Below are positions 12,584 to 23,213 of a stretch of DNA of 64,000 bases, in pieces. Source of the DNA: Raphanus sativus (Eukaryota > Streptophyta > Magnoliopsida > Brassicales > Brassicaceae); assembly GCF_000801105.2 (NCBI RefSeq), contig NC_079514.1, forward strand, positions 29,871,075-29,935,074. Direction: 5' to 3'. The translations under genes and the position numbers were made by a program. Positions within the stretch are counted from its first letter, which is position 1. Each line of letters starts with the position of its first letter. A model generated the notes under the pieces. That model was not told the DNA's origin. It saw nothing but the letters and a program-made list of their open reading frames with translations, and searched no databases.

Positions 12584-12820
12584 TAGTACATTTTAAAAGA
12601 CAGTAATTTTGTTTTAGGTATTTTAATTGTGGCTTATTTATCATAACAAAATACGAATGAAAAATCTGTTATCTATTAATATTAACTGTTTACCTAACCC
12701 ATTCTAACCGTTTGGTCAACCTTGGTGAGTCGTGTTACTTTTACACCATGCAAAAATAATAATCAACACAAGACTTTTTACCTTCTTTTTAAGAGCTGAA
12801 GATCAGGTGGTCTTCTTAGG
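12584..12820. other. intergenic spacer, nothing recognised
   Basis: AT-rich host sequence between a Helitron and a hAT-like element. No open frame of note. Confidence 0.4.
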
Positions 12821-13679
12821 TAGGGTGTCAATTCGGGCTGGCCCGGGCCGGGGTGCCAATTTGGACTGGCCCGATTCGGCCCGGTCCATTCCCGCTAAGT
12901 CCGTAAATATTTAAGCCCGGACTACCCCAAATCCGCAAATATTTGAACCCGGCCCGGTCCGATCCGGAAATATTTTGGGTCTAGAATTCAAAGCCCCGCC
13001 GGCTCTTATAGGGTTATAGGGTTTTTCGGGTTTTTTAGATTTTTCCGAAAAATAATTTGTCATTATCATTTCTAACGTTTTAGTACATATGAATTTCATT
13101 AAAAAATTAGTTTTAACTTTTTTTAAAAGAATGTAAAGTGATTTTAAACTTTTCTTCTTTATCAAAAATATTTTACTTTTTCGTATGCTTTAAAAATATA
13201 TTATAAACTAACTAAATTTAATAAGATTTAAATAATCAAAAATAAATTTAAACTAAACATATAAGAGAAAAAAAATTTATGATAAATAGGATTAACCGTT
13301 TCAGACTTTTTTTTTTTTAAACTATGTTATAAAAGAAGAAGTTACATTTGAAAAAATTTAAAATATGACATTTGTAATGATCAAACAGTAAGATACATTG
13401 ACACCTTATATTTTTCATATTTTTTTATTAGAGTTTGGATTAAAAATATTAAAATAACATGTTAATACTAATAAAGGTTTTGATTCCAAGAATGATAATA
13501 TCTAAAGTAAAATACAAAGTTTCGGGTTTTCGAGGTATTCCTAGTCCAAACACGCTTAAACTCAAAATATCTAAAGTCCAAATGGGTTTAGTCCGGCTTA
13601 TAAAACTAAACTCAAATCCAATAATTTTTAGAGCCAGGGGGATTCCGGATGCGGACTTTCGCCGTAACTGATATGTCTA
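12821..13679. mobile_element. probable hAT element with CCCGG-rich left end
   Basis: The left end TAGGGTGTCAATTCGGGCTG is followed by dense GGCCCGG/GGCCCGATT repeats. The right end, reverse-complemented, is TAGACATATCAGTTACGG. Flanks TTCTTAGG and TTCTTTTT agree at 5 of 8 bases. The TAG...TCA.TT terminal form is a recurrent plant hAT pattern, but the degraded duplication lowers confidence. Centre is AT-rich and non-coding. Confidence 0.6.
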
Positions 13680-13735
13680 TTCTTTTTTTTAAACGTCTGG
13701 ATCGATTATTATCAATTAATTATGCTATTACAACG

Positions 13736-13985
13736 ATGAGAATATTACAAAGACGATTTTACAGCCGACAATTCTACCACCTTGTGAGAATACACGCCTG
13801 ACTGCACCACTCTGAGCCGTCCTATGAGATCCATGTTCGATGGTACGCTCTGCACCAAGCTGAAGATTTTCTGTAACCTGTTTCTCCATAATCTGCATAA
13901 TTTGGTATTTTCTGGGATTTGAATCCAAAACCTCCGGGTGTAAAAGTAATTGAACCTTTAATCAAACCACTGGACCAATGGGGCT
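13736..13985 (-). mobile_element. possible tRNA-derived SINE
   Basis: On the minus strand the sequence begins near GAAGCCCCATTGGTCCAGTG. TGGTCCAGTGGTT resembles a pol III box A, and GGATTCAAATCCC about 45 bp on resembles box B. The body continues for about 200 bp. An A/T tail and target duplication were not clearly seen; a T8 run lies at about 13682. The control boxes are convincing but the limits are not. Confidence 0.45.
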
Positions 13986-14656
13986 TCCACAAAAGAAAAA
14001 ACTGACATGTTTATTCTTAGCGTGAATTAGTTTACACCCACGGAGAATTACACCCGAAAGAAACACTTCAAATCCAGAGCTTGGGCTAGATTAATGGGCT
14101 AAGGCCCATTTAGTTAATTTAGTTTTTTTCTAATTAATTTTCCTAAATTTTCTACAGACTTACCGATGCATTTTCTTGCTTTCCGTTTCCCTTAATTGCC
14201 CAGCAAAGGATTCTTCCAGCATCGTATCTATATGATCATCCAGGTTCAGCCTCCCCAGATCTTGTGAAAGGTTAGTTTTTTTTTCTTGAATATTGCTGAA
14301 TCTGAAAGCTGACGGCGTTCTGATTCTTGTTCGTTTGACCATGATCATGTTTTATTTCAACCTTACGATACGGATCTCGCTCGTCTTCACAAAAAAATAC
14401 TGAAATTAAAAAGAAAAAGTTGTCGATTACTTGTAATTGTATTAAAATCGAAGATTCGATTTACCCAATTAGATAATTCTGGTCTGATCTTAAAGTTCAA
14501 AGCTTTTGTTGAAGAAAATTGATCACAGAATCAATCAGGTTCTGTTCTGATGTTCACACTTGTCTGAAAGTAGTTCGATCATCTGTCTGAATATTTTTGA
14601 TTAAACCAACCAAACTGGTCACTGTTTTTTGTGTGTGTGGTTTTGTTGAGCAGAAG

Positions 14657-15415
14657 ATGTTCACAGAAGAAGTCTTGAAGAATGTTTTTCCATTGCTTGA
14701 AGGAGAAGATCTAGCAGCTTGTATGGGTGTCAGCAAACAGTGGAGACACGTAGCAAAGGACGATTTTTACTGGAAATGTCAATGCGCCAAGAAATGGCCC
14801 TCCGTCTGCAAACGAACCAAACCTCCCCTCACGGGAACATACTACAAGATGTTTCAAACGTGTAGCAAACGGAGGCTAAACCGCACCCTCCCTCCTCCAA
14901 GACTCTCCTTCGAGAACTTGGAGTTCTTCGTCGACATTTGGTCGGAAGATAAACCGGTTTACTCCGGTTTAATACCCGGTCTTGCGATGGAAACCGGGAT
15001 CAAAGCTTTGCCATCAGGAATCAGCAACGTTCTTAGGATTCACTTGGCGAAACCCGATTACAAAATGGTTGTTCCCGCTGAGCCAAGATTCACTATTCCG
15101 TTAAACCAGACGGTGAGTGTCTCTATGCTTGTGGGAAGGAATGATTCGGACAAGGTTGCTAGGATAATCAACCGGTCTGTCTTTGAGTATATCGACCGTT
15201 CGTCGTACCGGGCTCTTGCTTTTGAGTATCTCGACTTATCTCCTTATTACCCTTTTGTCTCTGGGATACGAGCATGGGTCTCTTTGCTTTTCATGGATGC
15301 TGAGAATATAAACGATGGGGTTCTCGACGTTTTCGGGATTCAGTTGGATTTCTGTGATGTTGCTGAGACTAAAGAAGAGGTTTTGTGGCTTCTTGATATG
15401 CTTGATTGGAAATGA
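14657..15415 (+). CDS. F-box protein, At5g39250-like
   Basis: The 252-residue product has an N-terminal F-box (residues about 2-48: EEVLKNVFPLLEGEDLAAC, then VSKQWRHVA) followed by a C-terminal region with no domain I recognise. F-box proteins bind SKP1 and bring substrates to SCF ubiquitin ligases; the substrate is unknown. The start at 14657 was chosen because it follows an intron acceptor (TTGAGCAG, ends 14653); the matching donor is at 14271 (GAAAG|GTTAG), giving a 383-bp intron in the 5' UTR and an intronless CDS. An upstream in-frame ATG (14597) lies inside that intron. Position beside expansin and UGD matches Arabidopsis At5g39250, from memory of gene order. Confidence 0.9.
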   Translation: MFTEEVLKNVFPLLEGEDLAACMGVSKQWRHVAKDDFYWKCQCAKKWPSVCKRTKPPLTGTYYKMFQTCSKRRLNRTLPPPRLSFENLEFFVDIWSEDKPVYSGLIPGLAMETGIKALPSGISNVLRIHLAKPDYKMVVPAEPRFTIPLNQTVSVSMLVGRNDSDKVARIINRSVFEYIDRSSYRALAFEYLDLSPYYPFVSGIRAWVSLLFMDAENINDGVLDVFGIQLDFCDVAETKEEVLWLLDMLDWK

Positions 15416-15992
15416 AAACATGCTTTTAAGACTCTTTAATCACATTAAAGCTCCTTCAGGTTTTAACTGTTTAGACACAAATGTTCTTTGGTCCTGTATT
15501 AATCTTTTTACAACACATGGTACATTTTTTATTTAACACTACATTTATTTTTGTTCTTTATAAATAATAGACCGTCGTATACTCCTTATATATGTAATCT
15601 AGTTCTCGTTTGATAGTAGACCAAGACTTGTCGTCTACTTGTTTATACAAGTGTTGCCGCTATATATGTTTTATTATTGTGTTTTTTTATCTTAATATAT
15701 TAAATCACATTTACTTAATTGTGATAAGGTGCTCTTATACTTGAGACTTGGGAGTCTGCTTATGAGTTGGAAAAACATAAACTTTGTAAAAAAGGTTGAA
15801 TAGTTATGCATGATCAAAAGACTATTGATGTTGACGCTTAAACCAAATGCATGATCTCAACAGTCAACACATAATATATTTGTAAATAAAAATCTCATTT
15901 ATTAGTGTTGTCTGTTTAATTATTGAAAATTTTGCAACTGATACATCTGTATAATTTTGTAAGACATAGCTAACAAAACTCAAATCAGTCTC
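15416..15992. other. intergenic between convergent F-box and expansin genes
   Basis: Contains the two 3' flanks, AT-rich. No further gene or element is seen. Confidence 0.5.
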
Positions 15993-17272
15993 CTAAAAGT
16001 TAATCCTTCCATCAAAAGTCTGTTTAAATCCCCAATTCTTTGGTGCAACATTTATAAATTGCTTAATAACTCCATCACTTGTTTTAACCGTGAATGATAA
16101 ACTTTGTCCGGTCAACACAATATTGGTGGTCCAGTGCTGTCCCCAATTCTTCCTCATGTTTATCCATCCGGTCTTGCTTCCTTTAATCTGCATGGCATTA
16201 ATATCTCCGGCTCCTCCTACATTGTACGGCAAGATCATTAAGAAATAAGGGTTTCCGCTGGTTTCGAATCTGACACCACCTTTTTTCGTACAAGGAATAC
16301 GTCTGTATCTAACCGGGACAACCCCAGCTTTGTACTTGGCGATCTTGAGGAACATTGGCAATGAGAGATCGAAATGTTTTTGTGGTGGGTTGCACCATAT
16401 GTCTGTCGTCTTGGTGTAATTTGCTGGACATAAATTTGTAGCTGTGATTTTTATGGATCCGGGCAAACACCATTGTGGATCACGCGTGCACATGATCTGG
16501 TAACAAGCCCCGCACGTATAGCCTTCGTTGAAGAGCGCCGGGCTCAACGCCGCCGTGGCTAAACCATAGCCTTGTCTAAATAGATCACCGTATCCACAAG
16601 CTCCCACTATTGAATATATAATGAAAATGTGAGCATGTAATAATTAATCAATATTATGTTTTTTGAGCAAAAAATATTATGTATTTGATTGTTTGTTTAT
16701 TCTTGTTTTTTTTTTCGTTTGACTACTGAAAACGCAATACGTAAACGGAAGGAAAAACTATGTTGGTGTTTGCGTTATACTACTTTGTAAAAGTATATTA
16801 TGCAGAAAAACTAACATATTTACTTTCGAAAATATATGATGATGAGATCACATATGCTGAAATTAATTAGCGTTTAAAAAAGACTCAGCCTATACGGTGT
16901 TGAATTAGTCAAAAAGTTTCTTGTGCAAAAGACAATTCTCAATTCTGAATATATTTATATTTTTCCCGTGCAAGTCCTTAGCAAAATAGAACAATAGTTT
17001 CAATAAACAGATTCTAAAAATATACGAGTAACTGAAAACTTACTTTGAGTTTCTCCACCATGGATGTCACCGTAAAATGTGGCTCGTGCGTCATACCAAC
17101 CATTGTTGAATGCGTCGGTTCCGGGTGCCTCGGCTACATCACCAGCGGGTGCCTCCGCTACATCACCAGCGGGTGCCTCGGCTCTATTACTGTAGGTGAT
17201 GGGCACGAAACATATCGCTATTACCATCATCAGAACTTTTACATACATCATTTTTTCTAAGTTGAGTTTCAT
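15993..17272 (-). CDS. alpha-expansin, EXPA21-26 type
   Basis: Two exons, 17272-17044 and 16606-15993 (donor CAAA|GTAAG, acceptor CAATAG|TGGG), encode 280 residues. Expansins loosen acidic cell walls without hydrolysis. A hydrophobic signal peptide covers about residues 8-28. The GH45-like domain starts at GWYDARATFYGD and includes GACGYGDL, CGACYQI, the alpha-insertion WCNPP and HFD (154-156). The C-terminal half is the CBM63-type domain with GWINMRKNWGQHW. An AEAPAGDV repeat of about 2.5 units (residues 31-50) lies between signal peptide and mature domain, encoded by a 24-bp tandem repeat. Arabidopsis has a run of six such genes between At5g39250 and UGD4; only one is present here. Confidence 0.9.
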
Positions 17273-17329
17273 GCTTCTATCTCTTCTTACTATACTTTAA
17301 ACTTAAGTTTGAATGATGACTAATATTAA

Positions 17330-17975
17330 CTAGATTTTGACCCGCGCTTTTGAAGCGCGGGATATTTTACGATGAAAAAATTCACTAATAATTTAACAAA
17401 TATTTTGGTTATTTTAAAAGAGTGTGTATTTAAAATATTTTTGCATTTAAATCAATATTTTTAAATTCAACCCGATTGTGATTATACCGGTTAATCCGGA
17501 GATCTGACAATTCAATTTATGTTTTTAAAATATTCATATTAAAAATCACTAAAACCCGAGACTAACCGATTGAACTGATTGATGACCGATATGTAATCTA
17601 ATTGGATTTAAATTGTAATAGTTTCATAATTTGTAATCTTATAATCGAAATTTTAAAGTTCACTATTTTGCAATTTATGAAATTATGACGTTTCTACAAA
17701 ATTTTAAAGAGAAAATGATAGATATAAAATAACTAAGATTAATTATTGTATTATTTGGAAACATTGATAGTAGTATAAAAAATATATTGTTTGGAAACAT
17801 TGATAGTAGTATAAAGAAATAAGTATATTGTTTGGAAACATGGATAGTAGTATAAAGAAAGGAACATTAGTGACTTAATGTATGTTTAACTATAAAGTAT
17901 AAAGGTGTATTTAATTTAAAAACTTACAAAATAAATGTTAGGTCCAACAGAATGTTTCTGTTTTAATAAGATAGA
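17330..17975 (-). mobile_element. short non-autonomous Helitron
   Basis: On the minus strand it begins TCTATCTTATTAAAACAG (plus 17975) and ends in CTAG (plus 17330-17333). A strong hairpin CCCGCGCTTTTGAAGCGCGGG lies just inside the 3' end. Host A and T flank it. It lies about 60 bp upstream of the expansin start codon, so it may affect that promoter. A short phrase TTTGGAAACATTGATAGTAG repeats three times near 17755-17850. Confidence 0.82.
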
Positions 17976-18152
17976 TATGGGAGCTTGTGTAATATATATG
18001 TGTGTATATATATATATAATTCACTATACACTTTTCATGATGATGTTACTATAGGAGATAGATAAGAATATACTGTATATATATTATTTCCTTATTGTAG
18101 AGATTACTCTCATACCATATAGAGTAGAGAGAATAGAGAGAATGTGGTTGAA

Positions 18153-18904
18153 TCTATTCTATTAAAAGAAAACATTCTGAAAAATCTAGTTATGCAAGGT
18201 TGTTGGACTATTTTACTAACTAATAATATTTTTTGGTAAGATCATAACATTTGACTAACAATATACTTATATTTCTCTAACAGTCAGTTATTCAATACTA
18301 TTAAAATATATCTATATCTTTGTTGGATTCATACAAACCATCTATACTATTAAAAAAAACATTCTAAAAAATCTAATTATACAAGGTTGTTGGACCTTTT
18401 ACTAACTAACAATACTTTTGGTAAGATCATAATATTTGACTAACAATATATTGCCTTAAATTTCTCTAACATTCATTTATTCAATACTATTAAAATATAT
18501 CTATCTTTGTTGGATTTATACAAACCATCTATACTATTAAAAAAAACATTATGAAAAATCTAATTATACAAGGTTGTTGGACCTTTTACTAACTAACAAT
18601 ACTTTTGGTAAGATCATAATATTTGACTAACAATATATTGCCTTAAATTTCTCTAACATTCATTTATTCAATACTATTAAAATATATCTATCTTTGTTGG
18701 ATTTATACAAACCATCTATACTATTAAAAAAAATTCTGAAAAATCTAAATATACAAGTTTGTTGGACTCTTTTACTAACTAACAATATTTTTGGTAAGAT
18801 CATAATATTTGACTAACAACATATTGCCTTATAATTCTCTAACAGTCATTTATTCAATACTATTAAAATATATCTATATTAATTTGTTGAGTTTATACAA
18901 ACCA
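18153..18904 (+). repeat. tandem array of four Helitron 5'-end units, about 187 bp each
   Basis: Units begin at 18153, 18341, 18528 and 18715, each with TCTAT(A/T)CTATTAAAA, the Helitron 5' terminus. Each continues through GAAAAATCTA, AAGGTTGTTGGAC, TTTTGGTAAGATCATAA and TTTGACTAACAA to TTGTTGGATT.ATACAAACCA. Units 2 and 3 are nearly identical; 1 and 4 are more diverged. None carries its own 3' end. A fifth Helitron start follows at 18905. Confidence 0.88.
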
Positions 18905-19275
18905 TTTATACTATTAAAGCAGAATTTCTACTTGGATTATGCTCCTGGCTTTTCAAAATAATTACAACCTTCTACTATCTAATCTATTAATTTATGGTCT
19001 TATTTTTATCTACTATTAACAAATCATAATAGGACCACTTAAAGAATTAGTTAATATATATGACATATTTGATTATTTACATTAACAATAAAACAACTAT
19101 AAATTTGATTTTTTTTTAATTATAACAAAATCCGTTGAGAAAGAATCTAACAAAATCTTAGTTAAAATTTGAAATGTTTTTTATAAATAACACATTAACA
19201 TTTGAAATTAGTAATAAAATATTATTATAAATCAAAGTTAACTGAAATTCATTATAAAACAAGAATAAAAAAATG

Positions 19276-19863
19276 CTATAATATTTTTTTAAAAAATTCT
19301 ATGATTATAATGATTAAAAAAATGCTTGTGGTATTTAGATCAAGAACTTTCTCAAGCGAGACAACAATATGTATATAACGCTTTCTTGGCAAACTCTTTA
19401 GAAATTTCTTCACCAATTTAGGTTCTTCTATCATCTCCCCCAACGAAGCTGACTTTGAAGAGATCTCTGAGAGGCGCGCGACAACGTTATCAATTGTATC
19501 TTCATCCCTCATCTTATGCCTATCGAACTCCGCCATTAGTGTTTGCAATCTCGCTTCCTTTACTCGCTCAGCTCCAACATGCCTTGTTCTTATTGCTTCC
19601 CATACTCCTTTTGATGTGTCTATATCACCAACTTGAAAGATCAGTGCCTCGGGTATGGACTGAAATAAGAATGCAATAGCCATATTGGTTTTTTTCTTCA
19701 TCTTTGGTTCCAGGATCCATTGATTCCCAAATCTTGCTGACCTTGAGATATATCTTCATTCTCATAGACCATACATTATAATTTGAAGAGGTTAACATAG
19801 GGAATTTACATAGGCGGCTCCAGCGTCCTTATTCATCACCGTTTCTTCTTTCACGTCGCTCAT
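19276..19863 (-). pseudogene. copia gag relic (UBN2-type)
   Basis: The frame opens at ATG 19863-19861 (MSDVKEET) and hits a stop after about 23 codons. The continuation LTSSNYNVWSMRMK is readable one frame over, and the main block from 19701 reads ALIFQVGDIDTSKGVWEAI, then LMAEFDRHKM and VKKFLKSLP. These are gag (UBN2) features. At least two frameshifts separate the pieces. Downstream pol genes are absent; Helitron sequence follows. Confidence 0.8.
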
Positions 19864-19865
19864 GG

Positions 19866-20148
19866 TGATGTGTATGCAGTCTCAACTTCAACGAATTCTT
19901 TGTGTAAGCAATCGAAACTATCTACTTCGAGAGTGACTTTGTATAGTCCGTTTTTGGCTTTAGTTGTCTTCACCATTATCTTTCCAGCTCGATCGAACAG
20001 TATAAGATGATGGTCTTTCATTCGGACTTCACAACCTGCTTCTGTGGCTTGACCCAAGCTAACTATGTTATTCTTGAGTCCCATAATATAATACACGTTA
20101 CCTAGTATTTTCTTCTCTCCTCCTTTGAACACGAACTGAATCGAACCT
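19866..20148 (-). pseudogene. copia gag-pre-integrase fragment, out of normal order
   Basis: The minus frame reads ILGNVYYIMGLKNNIVSLGQ, then LFDRAGKIMVKT and NGLYKVTL, typical of the protease to gag-pre-integrase interval of copia polyproteins. In a normal element this lies after gag; here it sits between the primer-binding site and gag. The flanking LTR and primer-binding site are in the correct relation to each other. Confidence 0.78.
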
Positions 20149-20451
20149 GGCTCTGATACCAATTATTGTCAATAATCAGTTTGTAGAGACACGAACTCAA
20201 GAACACGTTTAATAAGTATCAGCTTCTTATTAATCACAGAGGATAAAAATCACTCAAAACCTTCAATCACAAATCACTCACAAAACTCATATGTTTAACC
20301 ACACATCGGCATTCTCTTATATAGCCATAGAAACTTCCTATTCCTATAAGAGATAGCACAAACTCATACTTTCCTAATCACTTTAGTAAACCATATTCAT
20401 ATGTGATTAGGATAGCTTGTAACCTAAACTAACTTTAAGTTTATCCCGACA
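20149..20451 (-). mobile_element. copia LTR (285 bp) with initiator-Met tRNA primer-binding site
   Basis: On the minus strand the LTR begins TGTCGGGATAAAC (20451) and ends CTGATTATTGACA (20167), giving TGT...ACA ends. A few bases on is TTGGTATCAGAGCC (about 20149-20162), the usual copia primer-binding site for initiator methionine tRNA. A TATATAAGAG promoter-like box lies inside the LTR at about 20317-20326. No second LTR is found in the window. Confidence 0.85.
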
Positions 20452-20579
20452 ATATATAATACTAAAATATAATTTTTTTTAAAAAAATATTTGTAATAAT
20501 AACAAATACATTTATAAAATGGAAAATATCCGCACGATTGTGCGGGCTAAAGTCTAGTTGCCTTTAAAAAAGAGTAATT

Positions 20580-21290
20580 ATTAGGTTCACTCTCTAGGGT
20601 GAACCTCTAGGTTTACCCACCAATAGGATTTCACCATTTTATATTCAATATTTTTGAAAAGAGAAATAAAATATTGTCAAGTTATATTATGTTTTTTAAA
20701 AAAAATTAAAAGATAAAAACTCAAGAATTAAAATAAAAATAACAGTAGTTGCAAAAAAAATATTTTAAAAAAAAACTTTTAATACCATCATCAAAATGCT
20801 AAACCCTAAACCTTAAATCATAAACCATAAACCATTAGGTAAACCTTAAACCCTTGGATAAATTCTAAATCATTGATTTTTTAGATAATTTTAGTACCAT
20901 CAGCAAAACACTAAACTCTAAATACTATACCCTACACTCATGGGTAAATCTTAAATCCTTGGATAAATCATAAATCCTATGATTTAAGATTTATCCAAGG
21001 GTTTAGGGTATATCATTTAAGATTTATGGTTTAATGTTTTGTCGATGACATTAAAATTATTTTATAAAGTTTTTTTTTTGTTTCCAACTAATATTATTTT
21101 TTATTTATTCTTATCTTTTAATTTTTTAAAAGAGTAATTTTTAAAAATTAAAAGATAAAAATAAATAAAAATAATACTAGTTGCAAACCAAAAACTTTTA
21201 AAAAATAATTTTAATATCGTCAACAAAACACTAAACACTAAATACTAAACCCAAAACATACACCAATAAAATTATCGTTAATCAAAAAAA
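20580..21290. repeat. inverted-repeat region with telomere-like AAACCCTAAA motifs
   Basis: The left part includes TTCACTCTCTAGGGTGAACC, a small palindrome. Phrases such as CTAAACCCTAAACC and AACCATAAACC on the left are answered by inverted TTAGGGTATATC and TTTATGGTTTAATG on the right, centred near 20985 (ATAAATCCTATGATTTAAG). AAAAGATAAAAAT..A blocks occur in both orientations. This is a foldback-type repeat; the telomere-like bases are degenerate, so I do not call it a true interstitial telomere. Confidence 0.55.
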
Positions 21291-21893
21291 TAACAAATTA
21301 TTGATTAAGCATAAACTATTTACATTAGAAGCAGGAACTATTTACCAGAATAATTAGTTAACTTTTACCAAAAATACAAATTATTGATAAAGCAGAAAAT
21401 ATTTACATTAGAAAATAATCACGAAGGATATAACTTGGCATTTGAAAAATTTGATGATTGACTCCTTTCATTGATGCATATAAATTTTTTTCTTCACCCG
21501 TTCATTATTCTCCTTTTAAGCTATACTTTTCAAAAATATAAATACAATATTCAAGAAAGTGTTAGGTGTTAAACGACGGACGGTGGTTCAACATTTCGAA
21601 TGTCTAAAACAATTAAGGGGTCGTTGAGATTATTAATTTAAGCGGTTTAAACAATTGAAAATTATAGTATATTAAATATATAAAATGTTAATATTAAATA
21701 TTATTATCTTTTAATGATAAAATCCATATTATTTTATTTTCATAAGAATCTATAATATATTTTATATTTAATATTATAATTTTTTGATTAATAACTTATA
21801 TATTATTTATCATTAAATATAAATTATTTAGGTGTTCTACAAGATAATCGTCACGATTTTATGAGGTTTAAGGCGTCGCCAAAAGCGGTTTTA
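21291..21893. other. intergenic, nothing recognised
   Basis: AT-rich, with a short duplicated phrase (CAAATTATTGATTAAGCA near 21294 and CAAATTATTGATAAAGCA near 21367). No coding similarity. Confidence 0.4.
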
Positions 21894-22572
21894 GAACATC
21901 TCCAACCCCACTCAAAAACTCACTCCAAATTCCATTTGCAGTAAAATCATCTCCAACCTCATTCCAAAACTCACTTCAAAATAGAGTAATAGACATGATT
22001 ACTCCAAATAGGGAGCAAACCAATTCATCACTCCAAAATGGAGTTGAACTTTTTTATTTACAAAATGGTCTTTCACATTTAAATATTTTTGTTTTTAATA
22101 AAATATTATTATAAATAAGTGTAATAATGTTATTTTACTATATATTATAAATTTTACTATTAATATTTATTAATTATATAAACAGCCATCTAATGAAATA
22201 TTTTATGTAACAAAATATATAATATAAAACAAAAAAGATTTGTAGTGAATAATTATAATAATTCTAATGAATAATTAAGTTAATGTATTATTGTGTTTAA
22301 ACAATGTAATATAATTTTTAGTGTATTAAATATTTCCTTTTTAAACTTTGTTGAGTAATTTTAATTATATAATAAAAAATAATTGTGGTTAATATTGTAT
22401 TTAATAGAAATGTTACAAAGTGAAAATTGACTTTTTTGCAAATAGTATAAATGAAAGATGATATTACTAATTTTAAAATAAATATAAACATAAAATATTA
22501 AAAGTATTTAATTTTGGAGTAGAAAATAGAATAATACATTAGAGTAAAACCTTATTCCATTTTGGAGATGTT
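21894..22572. mobile_element. MITE, copy 2 of the GAGCATCTCCAA family
   Basis: Co-linear with 2869-3591 over nearly its whole length, sharing for instance ATAGAGTAATAGACATGATT and TATATAAACAGCCATCTA. Ends have decayed (GAACATCTCC on the left, GGAGATGTTTC on the right). TTA precedes the left end, but the right flank no longer shows it. The copy lies 5' of the DAYSLEEPER-like gene, within about 300 bp of its likely first exon. Confidence 0.75.
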
Positions 22573-23213
22573 TCGTGAATACTGCAGAAACACAACACAT
22601 CGTTAATAACCAAATCTAGACCGTTAACCGAAGTGCCAAACCGGTGAGATAGTTACCTCGTAATCGTTGTTAAGTTATGAATGGGCTGTTATCGAAAAAG
22701 CCCAATAACTAACCCAAAAGCTCTGTTAAAAGAACTTTTTCTCGACCTATTAATTGTTATTGACCTAACAAATTATCTCTTTACCTCTTGTGCTTTTCTT
22801 CCAGACCAAAGCCTCTCGGGTTTCTCAAGCCCAAACAGATCTGGACATAGCGTTTTCTTCCTCGAGCTCGAAGGTAATGTTTCCGACCTTTGATTTTAAT
22901 TTCGACTTAAAATTGTTTGTTCTTCGCGCAATTATTTCGAAACAGATCTGCAAAACTAATTCGAACCCGTCAACAAATATATCTACTCATGGAGGTTTTC
23001 GAAAATCGTTTTAATTATAAATCGATAAAGGCCGACTCGGATCTGTAATAAATCTGGGCTCTAGTTCATCATGTCTAATCGATTTCAAAAAGTTCCAGAT
23101 CTGTTCTTCCCAGATCTACGCTATCAGTTTAAAATACCGAATCTACCCTCCCCCAATAATATTGATTAAAACGCTGCGTTTTGTGTCTCTTTTTTGTTTT
23201 TCTGTAGCCAAAG

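Larger units (their letters stand above)
18905..20557 (+). mobile_element. Helitron containing copia fragments
   Basis: It starts at TTTATACTATTAAAGCAG (the usual TC is mutated to TT) directly after the tandem 5'-end array, and ends with the hairpin CCGCACGATTGTGCGG followed by GCTAAAGTCTAG at 20554-20557. The interior holds copia gag, gag-pre-integrase and one LTR in minus orientation. No Rep/helicase is encoded. Alternatively the whole stretch from 18153 could be one element with reiterated 5' ends. Confidence 0.7.

Noticed and set aside
18153..18904. CRISPR-like or satellite array
   Set aside because: Units of about 187 bp are whole repeats with no unique spacers, each starts with a Helitron end, and the organism is a plant.
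20818..21010. Interstitial telomere repeat
   Set aside because: AAACCCTAAA words are degenerate and in both orientations around a palindrome, unlike a true telomeric array.
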